A stretch of 64,000 bases of DNA from Salinimicrobium tongyeongense (GCF_026109735.1 NZ_CP069620.1:3445959-3509958); one strand, 5' to 3'. Numbered from the stretch's first letter, positions 10,349 to 19,730 are shown. Notes: generated from the letters alone by a model not told the origin. Numbers and translations: made by a program.

Positions 10349-10356
10349 TATATTTG
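10349..10356 (+). promoter_or_regulatory. -7 box (TATATTTG) of fumarylacetoacetase
   Basis: TATATTTG matches the -7 consensus exactly. Its last three bases form an in-frame TTG, so this TTG is not the start; the ATG at 10393 is. Confidence 0.6.
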
Positions 10357-10392
10357 GTTCGAATTGATTTTAACAAAATACCAACATTTATT

Positions 10393-11682
10393 ATGTCCAT
10401 TACAGCTAACGACCCTACACGAAAAACCTGGCTGGAAGTACCCGAAAACTCTGATTTCCCCATACAAAATATACCCTTTGGAGTTTTTCTTACAAGAGAT
10501 GATATTATCACCATTGGAACCCGTATTGGAGATACCGCTATAGACCTTGGTGCCCTGCACCAGCTGGGTTATTTTGAAGGTATTCCCCTTACTGATGATA
10601 TTTTTCTTCAGGATACGCTGAACGATTTCATCTCTGACGGAAAAAAGACCTGGCGACTTGTAAGGAACCGTATTGCTGAAATTTTTGACAGTAGCAATGA
10701 TAGCCTGCGTGATAATGAAGAACACCGGCAGGTGGTTCTCTTCACGCTAGATGAGATTGAAATGCAAATGCCGGTACAGGTTGGCGATTACACCGATTTT
10801 TATTCGAGCAAAGAGCACGCTACCAATGTGGGCACCATGTTCCGTGATCCCGATAATGCACTACTGCCCAACTGGCTTCACATTCCTGTGGGTTACCACG
10901 GAAGAAGCTCTTCAATTGTTCCCAGTGGCATCCCCATTCACCGCCCACAGGGACAAACCAAACCTAAAGATGCCCCCGAGCCTGTATTCGGGCCGTCACA
11001 ACGAGTAGATTTTGAACTGGAAATGGCATTTATTACAACCGATGCCAACCACCTGGGAGAACCCATTCCTATTGAAGAAGCCGAAGATTATATTTTTGGG
11101 ATGGTACTCTTTAATGACTGGAGCGCCCGCGATATTCAAACCTGGGAATATGTGCCCCTGGGGCCGTTCCTGGCCAAGAACTTTGCTTCTTCCATTTCTC
11201 CATGGATTGTTACTTTAGACGCCCTGGAGCCATTTAGGGTAGAAAGCCCGAAACCCGAAAAGGAACTATTGCCTTACCTGCAATCTACAGGAAAAAAGAG
11301 CTTTGACATTGAACTGGAAGTTTTCATTCAGCCTGAAAACGCTGAAGAGACCCAGGTTTCCCAGTCTAATTTTAAATACATGTACTGGAATATGAGCCAG
11401 CAGCTCGCCCACCACACCGTGAACGGCTGCCCCGTATTATCGGGAGACATGATGGGATCGGGAACCATTTCGGGACCCACGCCAGATTCTTACGGATCTA
11501 TGCTGGAGCTTTCCTGGAAAGGCGAAAAACCCGTAAAATTATCTAACGGCAGCACCCGCACCTTTATTGAAGACAACGACACGGTAATTATGCGCGGATT
11601 TTGTAAAGCTGATAATTACAGAATAGGTTTTGGAGAGGTAAGCACAAAATTACTTCCGGTTTTTGAACCTAAGAAGAAATAA
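10393..11682 (+). CDS. fahA: Fumarylacetoacetase
   Basis: About 429 residues, cytoplasmic, last step of tyrosine catabolism (fumarylacetoacetate to fumarate and acetoacetate). The N-terminal domain begins SITANDPTRKTWLEV. The catalytic domain has FYSSKEHATNVGTMFR, HIPVGYHGRSSS and FELEMAFI, and the metal and active-site block LFNDWSARDIQTWEYVPLG followed by PFLAKNF. TSGMMGSGTISGP-like residues (GDMMGSGTISGP) lie near the end. Length and motif order are complete. No other tyrosine-degradation gene is next to it. The ATG at 10393 is chosen because an upstream in-frame TTG lies in the promoter box. Confidence 0.96.
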   Translation: MSITANDPTRKTWLEVPENSDFPIQNIPFGVFLTRDDIITIGTRIGDTAIDLGALHQLGYFEGIPLTDDIFLQDTLNDFISDGKKTWRLVRNRIAEIFDSSNDSLRDNEEHRQVVLFTLDEIEMQMPVQVGDYTDFYSSKEHATNVGTMFRDPDNALLPNWLHIPVGYHGRSSSIVPSGIPIHRPQGQTKPKDAPEPVFGPSQRVDFELEMAFITTDANHLGEPIPIEEAEDYIFGMVLFNDWSARDIQTWEYVPLGPFLAKNFASSISPWIVTLDALEPFRVESPKPEKELLPYLQSTGKKSFDIELEVFIQPENAEETQVSQSNFKYMYWNMSQQLAHHTVNGCPVLSGDMMGSGTISGPTPDSYGSMLELSWKGEKPVKLSNGSTRTFIEDNDTVIMRGFCKADNYRIGFGEVSTKLLPVFEPKKK

Positions 11683-11707
11683 TTTCCGATAATTCCTTCA
11701 TATAAAT

Positions 11708-11744
11708 AGAGCCGCAAAAATGACTTTTGCGGCTCTTATTTTTT
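11708..11744 (+). terminator. Strong intrinsic terminator after fumarylacetoacetase
   Basis: AGAGCCGCAAAA pairs perfectly with TTTTGCGGCTCT, with loop ATGAC, followed by TATTTTTT. The loop and adjoining A/T pairs (AAAAATGACTTTT) again resemble the dispersed palindrome. Confidence 0.85.
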
Positions 11745-11761
11745 CAGAAAAAGCTTTGGCT

Positions 11762-11956
11762 TTACCTGCGCTCTTCCCTACTGCTGCGATCTTCCCTGTT
11801 TCGGTCGCGGTTCATGTCTCTTTCTCTTTCGGCATCTTCCTGCCTTTGCTTATCGCGATCACCTGCAGCCTGTTGCGCCGGATTCCATCTTTCTTCCTGA
11901 TGGCGCCTTTGCTCTTCATTGTGATCCCTGTTGCGATCTTCTCTTCTCTCTTCCAT
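11762..11956 (-). CDS. Small highly charged protein, Arg/Glu/Gln-rich
   Basis: A 64-residue frame made almost entirely of Arg, Glu, Asp, Gln and Asn (for example REDRNRDHNEEQRRHQEERW). It is predicted to be disordered and strongly hydrophilic. No family is recognised. It is preferred over the opposing plus-strand frame because it has an ATG about 40 bases after TTG, 20 bases, TATATTTA, a near-consensus promoter, and ends just before the shared terminator. The opposite frame gives a hydrophobic protein without a promoter. Low-complexity frames can arise by chance, so this call is only moderate. Confidence 0.45.
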   Translation of the reverse strand: MEERREDRNRDHNEEQRRHQEERWNPAQQAAGDRDKQRQEDAERERDMNRDRNREDRSSREERR

Positions 11957-12078
11957 AATACAGTTTTTTTAGGTTATTGATACAGTTTAAATATAGCCAC
12001 AACAAAACTATATAACAAACTGATTACAAAACCTTTAACTCGATTTTATCGATTCCTCATAATTGAGAAATATTTAAC

Positions 12079-12477
12079 CTAAAGCTGATCTTTTACCTGC
12101 TGCACTTCTATGGAATGATGGGAAGCATGCTGCACCACTTTCCTGTCTTTCAAAATGATCATTTGCGGACTTTCATGCCTCACGTTAAACCTATTTGCCA
12201 CTTCATTCGAAATATCGCGATTCGCCAGAAGATCGAGAAAATACAACTTTAGCCCGTCATCTTTCTTCAGGTCATAATTGCGTTCAAAATTGTTCAGCAC
12301 CATCCTGCTTATCCCGCAACGGGTAGAATGTTTAAAAATCACCACCGTTTTAGATTCAGATTCTTTTTCAAGCTCAGTGAGTTGTGCCTTTTCAGTAAGT
12401 GCATGCCATGGCACCTCCTCAATTTCCTTCTTCACTATATCTCTTTCACTCTTAAATACTTTATCAAATAAGCCCAT
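12079..12477 (-). CDS. ytxJ: YtxJ-like redox-active protein of the bacillithiol system
   Basis: 132 residues. The N-terminal segment (MGLFDKVFK, then EVPWHALTEKAQL) precedes a thioredoxin-like fold with FKHSTRCGISRMVLNNFE, where Cys-Gly-Ile-Ser matches the CPIS/CGIS active site of YtxJ (BrxC). Later motifs are YFLDLLANRDISNEVANRF and the cis-Pro strand HESPQMIILKDRKVV. YtxJ proteins are linked to removal of bacillithiol from proteins, and many Bacteroidota make bacillithiol, so that role is inferred. It is transcribed away from clpB from its own upstream region. Confidence 0.85.
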   Translation of the reverse strand: MGLFDKVFKSERDIVKKEIEEVPWHALTEKAQLTELEKESESKTVVIFKHSTRCGISRMVLNNFERNYDLKKDDGLKLYFLDLLANRDISNEVANRFNVRHESPQMIILKDRKVVQHASHHSIEVQQVKDQL

Positions 12478-12668
12478 TCTCTACAATTTTAATTTCACTT
12501 CTTACACCCTGTAAAATAACAAAAAGCATTGGTCTTTTCGGCAAAAAACTCAAAGTTTAGTATATTTATAAGAGACAAAACGTCATCCTGTTTAGCCATA
12601 AACCAGTCATTTTGTCGGCAGCAGGCTACTGGTACATGCTTTGCTAAACCTCAGTAAAAAGAACAGTT

Positions 12669-15269
12669 ATGAACTTGAATAATTTTACAATTAAAAGTCA
12701 GGAGGCCATTCAGCAGGCCCAGCAGCTGGCTCAGGAATTAGGACATCAGCAAATAGAGAACGAGCATATATTTAAAGCCATTACCACGGTAGACGAGAAT
12801 GTAACTCCTTTTCTTCTGAAGAAGCTCAATATTAATGTAGGCCTCTTTCAGCAGATCCTCGACAAGAGCCTTCAGAATTTTCCGAAGGTAAGCGGCGGAG
12901 ACATCATGCTCTCGCGTGAAGCCTCTAAAACCCTGAACGATGCATCTTCCGTAGCGAAAAAAATGGGAGATGAGTACGTTTCTGTAGAGCATTTGATTTT
13001 AGCCATTTTTGGATCCTCCAGTAAAGTAGCCCAGATCATGAAAGACCAGGGCGCGACCGAAAAAGGGTTGAAAGCGGCTATTCAGGAACTTAGAAAAGGA
13101 GAAAAAGTCACTTCCCAAAGTGCCGAAGAGACCTATAATTCTTTAAATAAATACGCAAACCATCTCAATAAGCTGGCCGAGGAAGGTAAACTTGACCCTG
13201 TAATTGGGCGTGACGAAGAGATTCGCAGGGTGCTGCAGATCCTTTCCCGAAGAACCAAGAACAACCCAATGCTGGTGGGAGAACCCGGAGTTGGTAAAAC
13301 CGCCATTGCCGAAGGCCTGGCCCACCGAATCATTGCAGGTGACGTGCCCGAAAACCTCAAGGAAAAGCAAATCTACTCCCTTGATATGGGAGCACTCATA
13401 GCCGGAGCAAAGTATAAAGGAGAATTTGAAGAAAGGCTGAAAGCAGTGATTAAGGAAGTGACTTCAAGCGAAGGAAACATTGTACTCTTTATTGACGAGA
13501 TCCACACGCTTGTGGGTGCCGGTGGCGGCCAGGGCGCCATGGATGCTGCCAATATTTTAAAACCTGCCCTGGCCCGCGGTGAATTACGTGCAATTGGCGC
13601 CACCACACTTGATGAATACCAGAAATATTTTGAGAAAGACAAGGCCCTGGAGCGACGTTTTCAAAAAGTGATGGTAGACGAACCCGATACCGAAAGTGCG
13701 ATCTCAATTTTACGCGGGATCAAGGAAAAGTACGAAACCCACCACAAGGTGCGCATCAAAGATGAGGCGATCATCTCGGCAGTAGAATTATCTCAACGCT
13801 ATATCACGAACCGTTTTCTGCCCGATAAAGCCATAGACCTCATGGATGAAGCAGCCTCAAGGCTAAGAATGGAGATCAATTCAAAACCCGAAGAACTCGA
13901 TGTGCTCGACAGAAAAATCATGCAGCTTGAGATCGAGATGGAGGCTATTAAACGCGAAAATGACGAGAACAAGCTGAAAGCTTTGAGAGCCGATCTTGCC
14001 AATTATAAAGATGAGCGCAATGAACTGCACGCCCAGTGGAAGAACGAAAAAGAAGTTGTAGACAATATCCAGACGGCTAAATCTAATATTGAAAATTACA
14101 AACTTGAGGCCGAACGTGCCGAAAGAGAAGGCAACTACGGAAAAGTAGCCGAACTACGCTACGGTAAGATCAAGGAAGAACAGGAAAAGCTGGCAGAGCT
14201 TCAGAAGCAACTGGAAGAAAATCAGCAGGGAAAATCTTTGATAAAAGAAGAAGTCACCAATGAAGATATTGCTGAAGTTGTAGCCAAATGGACCGGAATT
14301 CCCGTGACAAAAATGCTGCAGACCGAGCGCGAAAAACTCCTGAAACTGGAAGATGAACTCCATAGAAGGGTGGTAGGCCAGGATGAGGCCCTACAGGCCG
14401 TAAGTGACGCCGTGCGCAGAAGCCGTGCAGGTTTACAAGACCAGAAAAAGCCTATAGGGTCTTTCCTGTTCCTGGGAACTACCGGAGTTGGTAAAACCGA
14501 ACTAGCCAAAGCCCTTGCCGATTACCTTTTTAACGATGAAAGTGCAATGACCCGTATTGATATGAGCGAATACCAGGAGCGCCATGCGGTGAGCAGGCTT
14601 GTTGGTGCGCCTCCGGGATATGTGGGCTACGATGAAGGCGGGCAGCTTACCGAGGCTGTTAGGAGAAAACCTTATTCTGTGATCCTTCTCGATGAGATAG
14701 AAAAAGCCCATCCCGACACCTTCAACATTCTGCTACAGGTACTTGATGAAGGCCGGCTCACCGATAACAAAGGGCGCCTGGCCGATTTCAAGAACAGCAT
14801 TATCATCATGACCTCAAACATGGGTTCGCATATCATTCAGGAGAAATTTGACACTGTGAAGGATATAGACACCGCCATGGAAAGCGCAAAAGTTGAAGTG
14901 CTGGCACTGCTAAAACAAAGCGTGCGGCCAGAATTCATCAACAGGATAGATGATATCGTGATGTTCACACCGCTTACCCGGAAGGATATCAAACAAATAG
15001 TGGGCCTCCAAATGAAAGGTGTAACCAAAATGCTTGCGAAACAGGGCATTACCCTTGATGCAACAGAAGAAGCCATTTCACACCTGGCCACCAGAGGCTT
15101 TGATCCTCAGTACGGGGCAAGGCCGGTTAAGAGAACGCTGCAAAAAGAAGTGCTTAACAAGCTTTCAAAAGAAATTTTGAGTGGAAAGATCCATACCGAC
15201 AGTATTGTGCTACTCGATGCTTTTGACGAAGAACTGGTGTTCAGAAACCAGGAAGAAATTGCCCAATAA
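12669..15269 (+). CDS. clpB: ATP-dependent chaperone ClpB
   Basis: 866 residues of a cytoplasmic hexameric disaggregase. Clp N-repeats occupy about 1-145 ([20 protein letters not shown]). The first AAA+ domain has [13 protein letters not shown] (about 206) and [14 protein letters not shown]. The coiled-coil M domain lies at about 400-520. The second AAA+ domain has [13 protein letters not shown] (about 605), [12 protein letters not shown] and [12 protein letters not shown], with a C-terminal D2-small domain. Length is full. The upstream region carries GACAAAA and TTTTGTC inverted arms (about 12575-12618), a possible heat-shock operator, but no CIRCE element. An IS256 element begins directly after the stop codon, within its native terminator region. 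Confidence 0.97.
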   Translation: MNLNNFTIKSQEAIQQAQQLAQELGHQQIENEHIFKAITTVDENVTPFLLKKLNINVGLFQQILDKSLQNFPKVSGGDIMLSREASKTLNDASSVAKKMGDEYVSVEHLILAIFGSSSKVAQIMKDQGATEKGLKAAIQELRKGEKVTSQSAEETYNSLNKYANHLNKLAEEGKLDPVIGRDEEIRRVLQILSRRTKNNPMLVGEPGVGKTAIAEGLAHRIIAGDVPENLKEKQIYSLDMGALIAGAKYKGEFEERLKAVIKEVTSSEGNIVLFIDEIHTLVGAGGGQGAMDAANILKPALARGELRAIGATTLDEYQKYFEKDKALERRFQKVMVDEPDTESAISILRGIKEKYETHHKVRIKDEAIISAVELSQRYITNRFLPDKAIDLMDEAASRLRMEINSKPEELDVLDRKIMQLEIEMEAIKRENDENKLKALRADLANYKDERNELHAQWKNEKEVVDNIQTAKSNIENYKLEAERAEREGNYGKVAELRYGKIKEEQEKLAELQKQLEENQQGKSLIKEEVTNEDIAEVVAKWTGIPVTKMLQTEREKLLKLEDELHRRVVGQDEALQAVSDAVRRSRAGLQDQKKPIGSFLFLGTTGVGKTELAKALADYLFNDESAMTRIDMSEYQERHAVSRLVGAPPGYVGYDEGGQLTEAVRRKPYSVILLDEIEKAHPDTFNILLQVLDEGRLTDNKGRLADFKNSIIIMTSNMGSHIIQEKFDTVKDIDTAMESAKVEVLALLKQSVRPEFINRIDDIVMFTPLTRKDIKQIVGLQMKGVTKMLAKQGITLDATEEAISHLATRGFDPQYGARPVKRTLQKEVLNKLSKEILSGKIHTDSIVLLDAFDEELVFRNQEEIAQ

Positions 15270-15295
15270 GACACTATCCCGTAAAGTGTGTAAGT
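15270..15295. repeat. Left terminal inverted repeat of the IS256 element
   Basis: Starts GACACTATCCCG and ends GTGTGTAAGT. The inner nine bases, TGTGTAAGT, match the right end exactly; six of the 26 positions differ overall. Confidence 0.8.
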
Positions 15296-15321
15296 TTAAA
15301 TAAAGGGGTTTGACTTTTTAT

Positions 15322-16518
15322 CTAAAGTTGAACCCTTTCTTCGTATATAGTCAAGAACTGATTGAGGACGATTCCCCAGTTTCTAATAGGCACTGACCAT
15401 TTTTTGGTTGCTTCCCTCAGAGCCAAATATACAGATTTCATTACAGCATCATCGGTTGGGAAGGATAATTTGTTTTTAGTGTACTTTCTGATCTTCCCGT
15501 TCAGATTCTCAATAAGATTGGTGGTATAAATAATTCGTCTGATCTCCAGCGGGAATTCATAAAAGACGGTAAGGTCTTCCCAGTTGTCTCTCCAGCTTTT
15601 TATTGCATAAGAATATTTGGAGTTCCATTTGTTAGCAAAATCCTCTAGAGCAGCTTCTGCGGCTTGTTTAGTAGGTGCATCATAAATGAGCTTCATGTCT
15701 TTGGTAAAGGCTTTTTTATCTTTCCAAACTACATATCTACAGGCATTTCTGATCTGGTGCACTACACAAATTTGGGTTTTAGACTGTGGAAAAACATTTT
15801 TGATGGTATCGGTAAATCCATTGAGGTTATCGGTAGCAGTGATTAAAATGTCCTCAACTCCCCGAGCTTTCATATCTGTCAATACGCTCATCCAGAAGGC
15901 TGCAGATTCATTCTTTCCAAGCCAAAGACCAAGAACTTCCTTTTTACCATCTCTTTTGAGACCTACAGCTATATAAATCGTCTTGTTGACTACTTTGGAG
16001 TTCTCTCGTACTTTAAAGACGATTCCGTCCATCCAGACAATCAAATAAACGGGCTCTAAAGGACGATTTTGCCAGGCAACGATATCATTGCTGATTCGGT
16101 CTGTAATTCGGGAGATAGTAGAAGTAGAGACATCAAAGCCATACACCTCAGAGATTTGTTCTTCAATATCACTATTGCTCATTCCCTTGGCATACAGCGA
16201 TACAATGACATTTTCGATGCCATCAATCATGTTCTGCCGCTTGGGAACGATCATAGGATTAAAGGATCCATCCCGGTCCCGGGGAACCTTTACAGTGTCT
16301 TCACCAAAAGAACTCCGAACCTTCTTTTTAGTATAGCCATTCCTGGTATTTCCAGATCCAGACTTCTGGTGCTTATCATAATCCAAATGGCCATCCAGTT
16401 CACCTTCAAGCATTTTCTCCAATCCACGTTTTTGAAGTTGCTTGAGAAAACTACTAAGTTCTTCTCCTGATTTAAACTGTTTTAAAAACTCATCATCGAA
16501 TAGATCTTCTTTTTTCAT
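15322..16518 (-). CDS. IS256-family transposase
   Basis: 398 residues, intact, which catalyses cut-and-copy movement of the element. The DDE residues are seen in [12 protein letters not shown] (first Asp), [13 protein letters not shown] (second Asp) and [16 protein letters not shown] (Glu), with the family [13 protein letters not shown] motif between the last two. The N-terminal part is helical ([19 protein letters not shown]), as in mutator-type transposases. No stop or frameshift interrupts it, so it may be active. It is 46 bases from the left end and 104 bases from the right end of the element. Confidence 0.96.
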   Translation of the reverse strand: MKKEDLFDDEFLKQFKSGEELSSFLKQLQKRGLEKMLEGELDGHLDYDKHQKSGSGNTRNGYTKKKVRSSFGEDTVKVPRDRDGSFNPMIVPKRQNMIDGIENVIVSLYAKGMSNSDIEEQISEVYGFDVSTSTISRITDRISNDIVAWQNRPLEPVYLIVWMDGIVFKVRENSKVVNKTIYIAVGLKRDGKKEVLGLWLGKNESAAFWMSVLTDMKARGVEDILITATDNLNGFTDTIKNVFPQSKTQICVVHQIRNACRYVVWKDKKAFTKDMKLIYDAPTKQAAEAALEDFANKWNSKYSYAIKSWRDNWEDLTVFYEFPLEIRRIIYTTNLIENLNGKIRKYTKNKLSFPTDDAVMKSVYLALREATKKWSVPIRNWGIVLNQFLTIYEERVQL

Positions 16519-16596
16519 TACTGTGTAAATATTAGTGCCTGGAATTTGCAGGCAAGGTTAAAAAAATATGGGCGTTCGCAAACCCCCATATTTTCT

Positions 16597-16622
16597 ACTT
16601 ACACATTTTTTGAGATAGTCCC
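16597..16622. repeat. Right terminal inverted repeat of the IS256 element
   Basis: Read inward from 16622 on the minus strand it begins GGGACTATCTCA and ends TGTGTAAGT, pairing with the left end at 15270-15295. Confidence 0.8.
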
Positions 16623-16631
16623 TCCAATAAC

Positions 16632-16663
16632 AAGAAAGGCCCCAAAAATTCGTGGCCTTTCTT
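16632..16663. terminator. Displaced clpB terminator, also usable by csbD
   Basis: AAGAAAGGCC pairs perfectly with GGCCTTTCTT across a 12-base loop and is followed by ATTTTT. It lies 1.35 kb beyond the clpB stop because the IS256 element separates them. Before insertion it would have begun two bases after the stop codon (TAAcAAGAAAGG). It also lies 17 bases past the csbD-like gene stop on the other strand. Confidence 0.8.
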
Positions 16664-16679
16664 ATTTTTCGGAAAGATC

Positions 16680-16865
16680 TTACCACCTGTCAATTTCCCG
16701 CTTCAAATCTTCCTTGCTGCGGCCCGTTTTTTCCTGTAGCCTTCCCAGCATTTCATCAAATCTTCCTTCGCGGTAGGTCACATCATCATCGGTAAGGTCA
16801 CCGTATTTTTGTTTAAATTCACCTTTGATCTGTTTCCATTTTCCTTCAATTTGATCCTCATTCAT
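16680..16865 (-). CDS. CsbD-like stress protein
   Basis: 61 residues, hydrophilic. The pattern MNEDQIEGKWKQIKGEFKQK, then YGDLTDDDV and a closing LQEKTGRSKEDLKREID, is the CsbD domain. CsbD proteins are small helical proteins induced by general stress in many bacteria; their biochemical role is unknown. Length is typical. The upstream region is plain, without a box I can assign. It shares its terminator with clpB on the opposite strand. Confidence 0.9.
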   Translation of the reverse strand: MNEDQIEGKWKQIKGEFKQKYGDLTDDDVTYREGRFDEMLGRLQEKTGRSKEDLKREIDRW

Positions 16866-16967
16866 AACCTTAATTTTAGTTGTTCCCTTCGAAAGTAGCT
16901 AAACTACGGCTCGCCTGCCATTAAAAAAGTCCTATTTTGCTCTTAAGAATTTGTTATTTTTATCGGC

Positions 16968-18068
16968 ATGAAAAAAGCATTTCTCTTAGTTTTTACTGCC
17001 GCAGCATTCCTTAGCTGTAAAAGTTCCCGAACAGGAAGTACCTCAAATGTACAGGTCAGGTTTTTAGACGATTACAATATAGCCAACGAGCTTAGCGTGA
17101 AAGGCACCGAGGTGGGAGGCCTTTCGGGCATAGATTACCAGGAAGGGAATTTCTATATGGTGAGTGACCAGCCTTCTGCACCACGCATCTATATTGCCAA
17201 CCTGAGCCTTTCCGAAGAAAAGATCGATACCATAGTTTTTTCTGACGTAATCCTGATAGATAAAGAGCATGTAAGCCTTAAAGGCCAACACTTAGACCTG
17301 GAAAGCATCCTCTTTGAGGCTGAAGAAGGAAATTTTGTGCTCTCCAGCGAAGGGAATATTAAAAAGAAAAAAGACCCTATGTTGTTTAGGGTGTCAAAAA
17401 AGGGGGATTATATCGACTCTTTTGCAGTACCTGAAAATCTTTTAGCTGAAAGTGTCAAAAAACCGAGAAATAACGGAACTCTTGAGGGCCTTGCCACTTC
17501 TTATGATCAAAAAGGGATATGGGCTGCCATGGAACTGCCTTTGGTGACCGATGGGCCAAAACCCAAGCTCTACGCTACAAAATCACCCGTACGAATTACC
17601 TATTTTGACAAAAAAACCGGAGAACCCGTAAAGCAGTTTCCTTATAGATTAGAAGGCATTGCCAAAATTCCGTGGTTGTATTTCGCAGTAAACGGGGTAA
17701 CCGATCTTTTGGAGTACGCACCAGATAAATTCCTTATCCTGGAACGCGGGTTTGCAGCCGGTCATGGTCAAAAAGGCAATACCGTGAGGATCTTTGATGT
17801 AGATGCCAGCCTGGCCACAAATACTTTAGACATCAATAACCTAAGGGTTTCTTTCAATAATCCGGCAAAAAAGACCCTGCTGTACGATTTCAAATGGGCA
17901 AAGAAGTTCCTGAGCCAGGAAATTATTGACAATATTGAAGGCATCACGTTTGGCCCTACACTCCCAAATGGCAATCAAAGCCTTATCCTTATTTCCGATA
18001 ATAACTTCAACTCCATGGGGCCGCAACTCAACCAGGTCATCCTCATGGAATTTGTGCCAAAAAAGTAA
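16968..18068 (+). CDS. Esterase-like-activity-of-phytase family lipoprotein
   Basis: 366 residues. The signal is MKKAFLLVFTAAAFLSC, a lipobox Cys at residue 17. The mature protein has VGGLSGIDYQEGNFYMVSDQ (start of the propeller), FEAEEGNFVLSSEG, NNGTLEGLATSYDQKGIWAA, APDKFLILERGF and NIEGITFGPTLPNGNQSLIL, characteristic of the six-bladed phytase-like domain. Family members are said to have esterase-like activity; no substrate is proven here. It is followed after three bases by a histidine phosphatase gene and probably shares its transcript. Confidence 0.85.
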   Translation: MKKAFLLVFTAAAFLSCKSSRTGSTSNVQVRFLDDYNIANELSVKGTEVGGLSGIDYQEGNFYMVSDQPSAPRIYIANLSLSEEKIDTIVFSDVILIDKEHVSLKGQHLDLESILFEAEEGNFVLSSEGNIKKKKDPMLFRVSKKGDYIDSFAVPENLLAESVKKPRNNGTLEGLATSYDQKGIWAAMELPLVTDGPKPKLYATKSPVRITYFDKKTGEPVKQFPYRLEGIAKIPWLYFAVNGVTDLLEYAPDKFLILERGFAAGHGQKGNTVRIFDVDASLATNTLDINNLRVSFNNPAKKTLLYDFKWAKKFLSQEIIDNIEGITFGPTLPNGNQSLILISDNNFNSMGPQLNQVILMEFVPKK

Positions 18069-18071
18069 GAT

Positions 18072-18614
18072 ATGCGCAGCTTTTTCATTCTTATAATTTC
18101 GGTGTTATCTTTAGGAGGTACTTCTGTTAATCCCAAAGAACCAGCCGTGCAGGAAGCAATTACCCAGTACTATTTTATTCGGCACGCCGAAAAGGATGCA
18201 AGCAATACGCAAGACAGAGATCCACAACTTTCTGAAGCCGGGGTGAAAAGGGCAGGCAGGTGGGCCAAAATTTTTTCGGAAGTGGAGTTTGATGTCATTT
18301 TTTCAAGCAATTACCATCGCACCATGAATACTGCCAGGGCCGTGGCCGATACACAGCAGAAAAAAATTGAAATCTATGATCCTAAAAAACTGAATGATCC
18401 CGAATTTCAGAAGAAAACAAAAGGAAAAACAGTGCTTGTGGTGGGCCACAGCAATACCAACCCGGCATTTGTAAACCTGCTGCTTGGAGAAAATAAATAT
18501 CGGGACCTTGATGAAAAAGAATACGGCAGCTTGTTCCTTGTGACCATCTCCCCGGGGGCGGGAAGACTTCCGAGCTGCTTTACATCAACTAAGGCGTCAA
18601 AAATGCCATTTTAA
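18072..18614 (+). CDS. Histidine phosphatase (SixA-like), probably frameshifted at the C-terminus
   Basis: 180 residues in the present frame. A signal-like N-terminus (MRSFFILIISVLSLGG) precedes YYFIRHAEKDASNTQDRDPQLSEAGVKRA (catalytic His in RHAE) and TVLVVGHSNTNPAF. After LFLVTI the frame runs SPGAGRLPSC and on through AAAAATGCCATTTT to a TAA at 18612. Adding one C to the CCCC run near 18550 gives instead VTISPGGGKTSELLYIN and a stop at 18592, which looks like a normal family ending. So either a real one-base deletion or a sequencing error is likely near 18550. The core domain is intact in either case. Confidence 0.8.
   Translation: MRSFFILIISVLSLGGTSVNPKEPAVQEAITQYYFIRHAEKDASNTQDRDPQLSEAGVKRAGRWAKIFSEVEFDVIFSSNYHRTMNTARAVADTQQKKIEIYDPKKLNDPEFQKKTKGKTVLVVGHSNTNPAFVNLLLGENKYRDLDEKEYGSLFLVTISPGAGRLPSCFTSTKASKMPF
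18599..18612. repeat. Palindrome AAAAATGCCATTTT
   Basis: Exact 14-base copy, seven bases after the predicted true stop (18592) of the histidine phosphatase. Confidence 0.7.
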
Positions 18615-18875
18615 AAGCTCTTTCTGAATACTATACGCCATTAAAGTCTTTTTAGCTACTGCGCCTGCAGCAGGTTTCTGTTATTTTACAGCCTGCTCGG
18701 TTTTACGGGTTTTGCCTTTGCCTAAAGGTTCAATTTGCTCCTGAAGGAAGCTATTTTTAAATGGAAGTATACTTCAGCTTACTTTAATTTTGCAGTATTT
18801 TGAGGAAAATGGAATATTTACCGCTTTAAAAGACTGCTGAAAAAATGTGAGCACCTTCGCTGTAATTTCTGAAAA

Positions 18876-19622
18876 TCACTCCTGAATTTCAACCTTCAGA
18901 ATTTCATTTTCAATCTGGGAGACCTTCGTCAATTGGCCTTTTTGGAACATGGCATCGAGCTCTTCGAGCGGGGCAGAAAGATCATCGGTCTTGTAATTTT
19001 CATAATCTACAAACCTTATCCCGTTGACCATCCTGGGGTTTACCGCCTTTCTAAACCTTATTCCGCCGTCGTTCACAAAAAACCGATACGCCAGGTAATC
19101 TATGGTAAAATCGTCTTTTTCAACCCAGTACATGTACACATCTTCATGATCTGCTCCCCCGCCCTGCTGCTCAAAAGTCACTTTCACCTCATGGTATATT
19201 TTACCGTTGATGGTATCCTGCCCCACCAGTTCTTTGATCACCGCATCATCATTCAGCCGAAAAGGCAGCTGCACAAAATAATGTACTGCATTCACACTTT
19301 CGGCGTAAGCTTCAGCAAGAGAATCGGATAAACGTACTTGTTCTTCTTCCTGAAATCGGGTAAAGCCTTCATTGTTCAGCACGTCGTAATAAGTGGTATT
19401 GGTGGAGTCGGTAATTTCGCGGGTGAGTTCAAATTGCCCGTTATTAAGGCTGCTCGAGTACAGGTTCTTTCGGAAGCGGAATTCAATCTTTGCTTTTTTA
19501 TACTTTTCTCCTCCGGCCTTTTCTATAGCCTGGGCTATGATCTTATCGGCTTCAGATTGGTGAGCCTTTTCATTACAGGAAACCAGGACCAAAACAAAAA
19601 GCAGTAAAAAATATTTTTTCAT
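18876..19622 (-). CDS. DUF6503-like lipoprotein
   Basis: About 248 residues. From the ATG at 19622 the signal is MKKYFLLLFVLVLVSC, a lipoprotein with the Cys at residue 16. The body has IIAQAIEKAGGEKYKKAKIEF, then ELTREITDSTNTTYYDVLNN, VNAVHYFVQLPFRLND and MYWVEKDDFTIDYLAYRF. This resembles the DUF6503 lipoproteins of flavobacteria, which contain a beta-sheet lipoprotein-carrier-like fold (LolA/LppX-like); function unknown. The frame extends 15 codons upstream, but those overlap the promoter box at 19643. Confidence 0.8.
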   Translation of the reverse strand: MKKYFLLLFVLVLVSCNEKAHQSEADKIIAQAIEKAGGEKYKKAKIEFRFRKNLYSSSLNNGQFELTREITDSTNTTYYDVLNNEGFTRFQEEEQVRLSDSLAEAYAESVNAVHYFVQLPFRLNDDAVIKELVGQDTINGKIYHEVKVTFEQQGGGADHEDVYMYWVEKDDFTIDYLAYRFFVNDGGIRFRKAVNPRMVNGIRFVDYENYKTDDLSAPLEELDAMFQKGQLTKVSQIENEILKVEIQE

Positions 19623-19642
19623 GGTGGGGCATTGTAAAAAAA

Positions 19643-19650
19643 CAAAAATA
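19643..19650 (-). promoter_or_regulatory. -7 box (TATTTTTG) of the DUF6503-like gene
   Basis: TATTTTTG on the minus strand, 20 bases before the ATG at 19622. It excludes the longer open frame as the true start. Confidence 0.5.
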
Positions 19651-19730
19651 CCTAATCTACTGCTCAAACTGAAATTAAACTCCGGCTTTTAAGATTTCCC
19701 TAAAAGCACCGGAAATTCGCTAAAGCTTGC

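Larger units (their letters stand above)
15270..16622 (-). mobile_element. IS256-family insertion sequence, complete
   Basis: 1353 bases with 26-bp terminal inverted repeats (20 of 26 match), one intact transposase and an 8-base direct repeat of the target: CCCAATAA (15262-15269) and TCCAATAA (16623-16630), one mismatch. Both target copies contain a TAA, so the clpB stop codon is preserved on the left. To the right the sequence resumes with the clpB terminator hairpin at 16632. The uninterrupted chromosome can thus be rebuilt by removing the element and one target copy. The transposase faces clpB. The near-identical target repeats suggest a fairly recent insertion. Confidence 0.9.

Noticed and set aside
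10297..10725. Minus-strand open frame over the start of fumarylacetoacetase
   Set aside because: It lies on the complement of a well-supported gene and its promoter region, with no recognisable family features.
11720..11980. Plus-strand frame opposite the charged 64-residue frame
   Set aside because: It begins inside the fumarylacetoacetase terminator, has no promoter, and its hydrophobic composition follows from the complement of Arg/Glu codons.
12540..12668. CIRCE operator upstream of clpB
   Set aside because: The TTAGCACTC-N9-GAGTGCTAA element is not present; only weak GACAAAA/TTTTGTC arms were seen.
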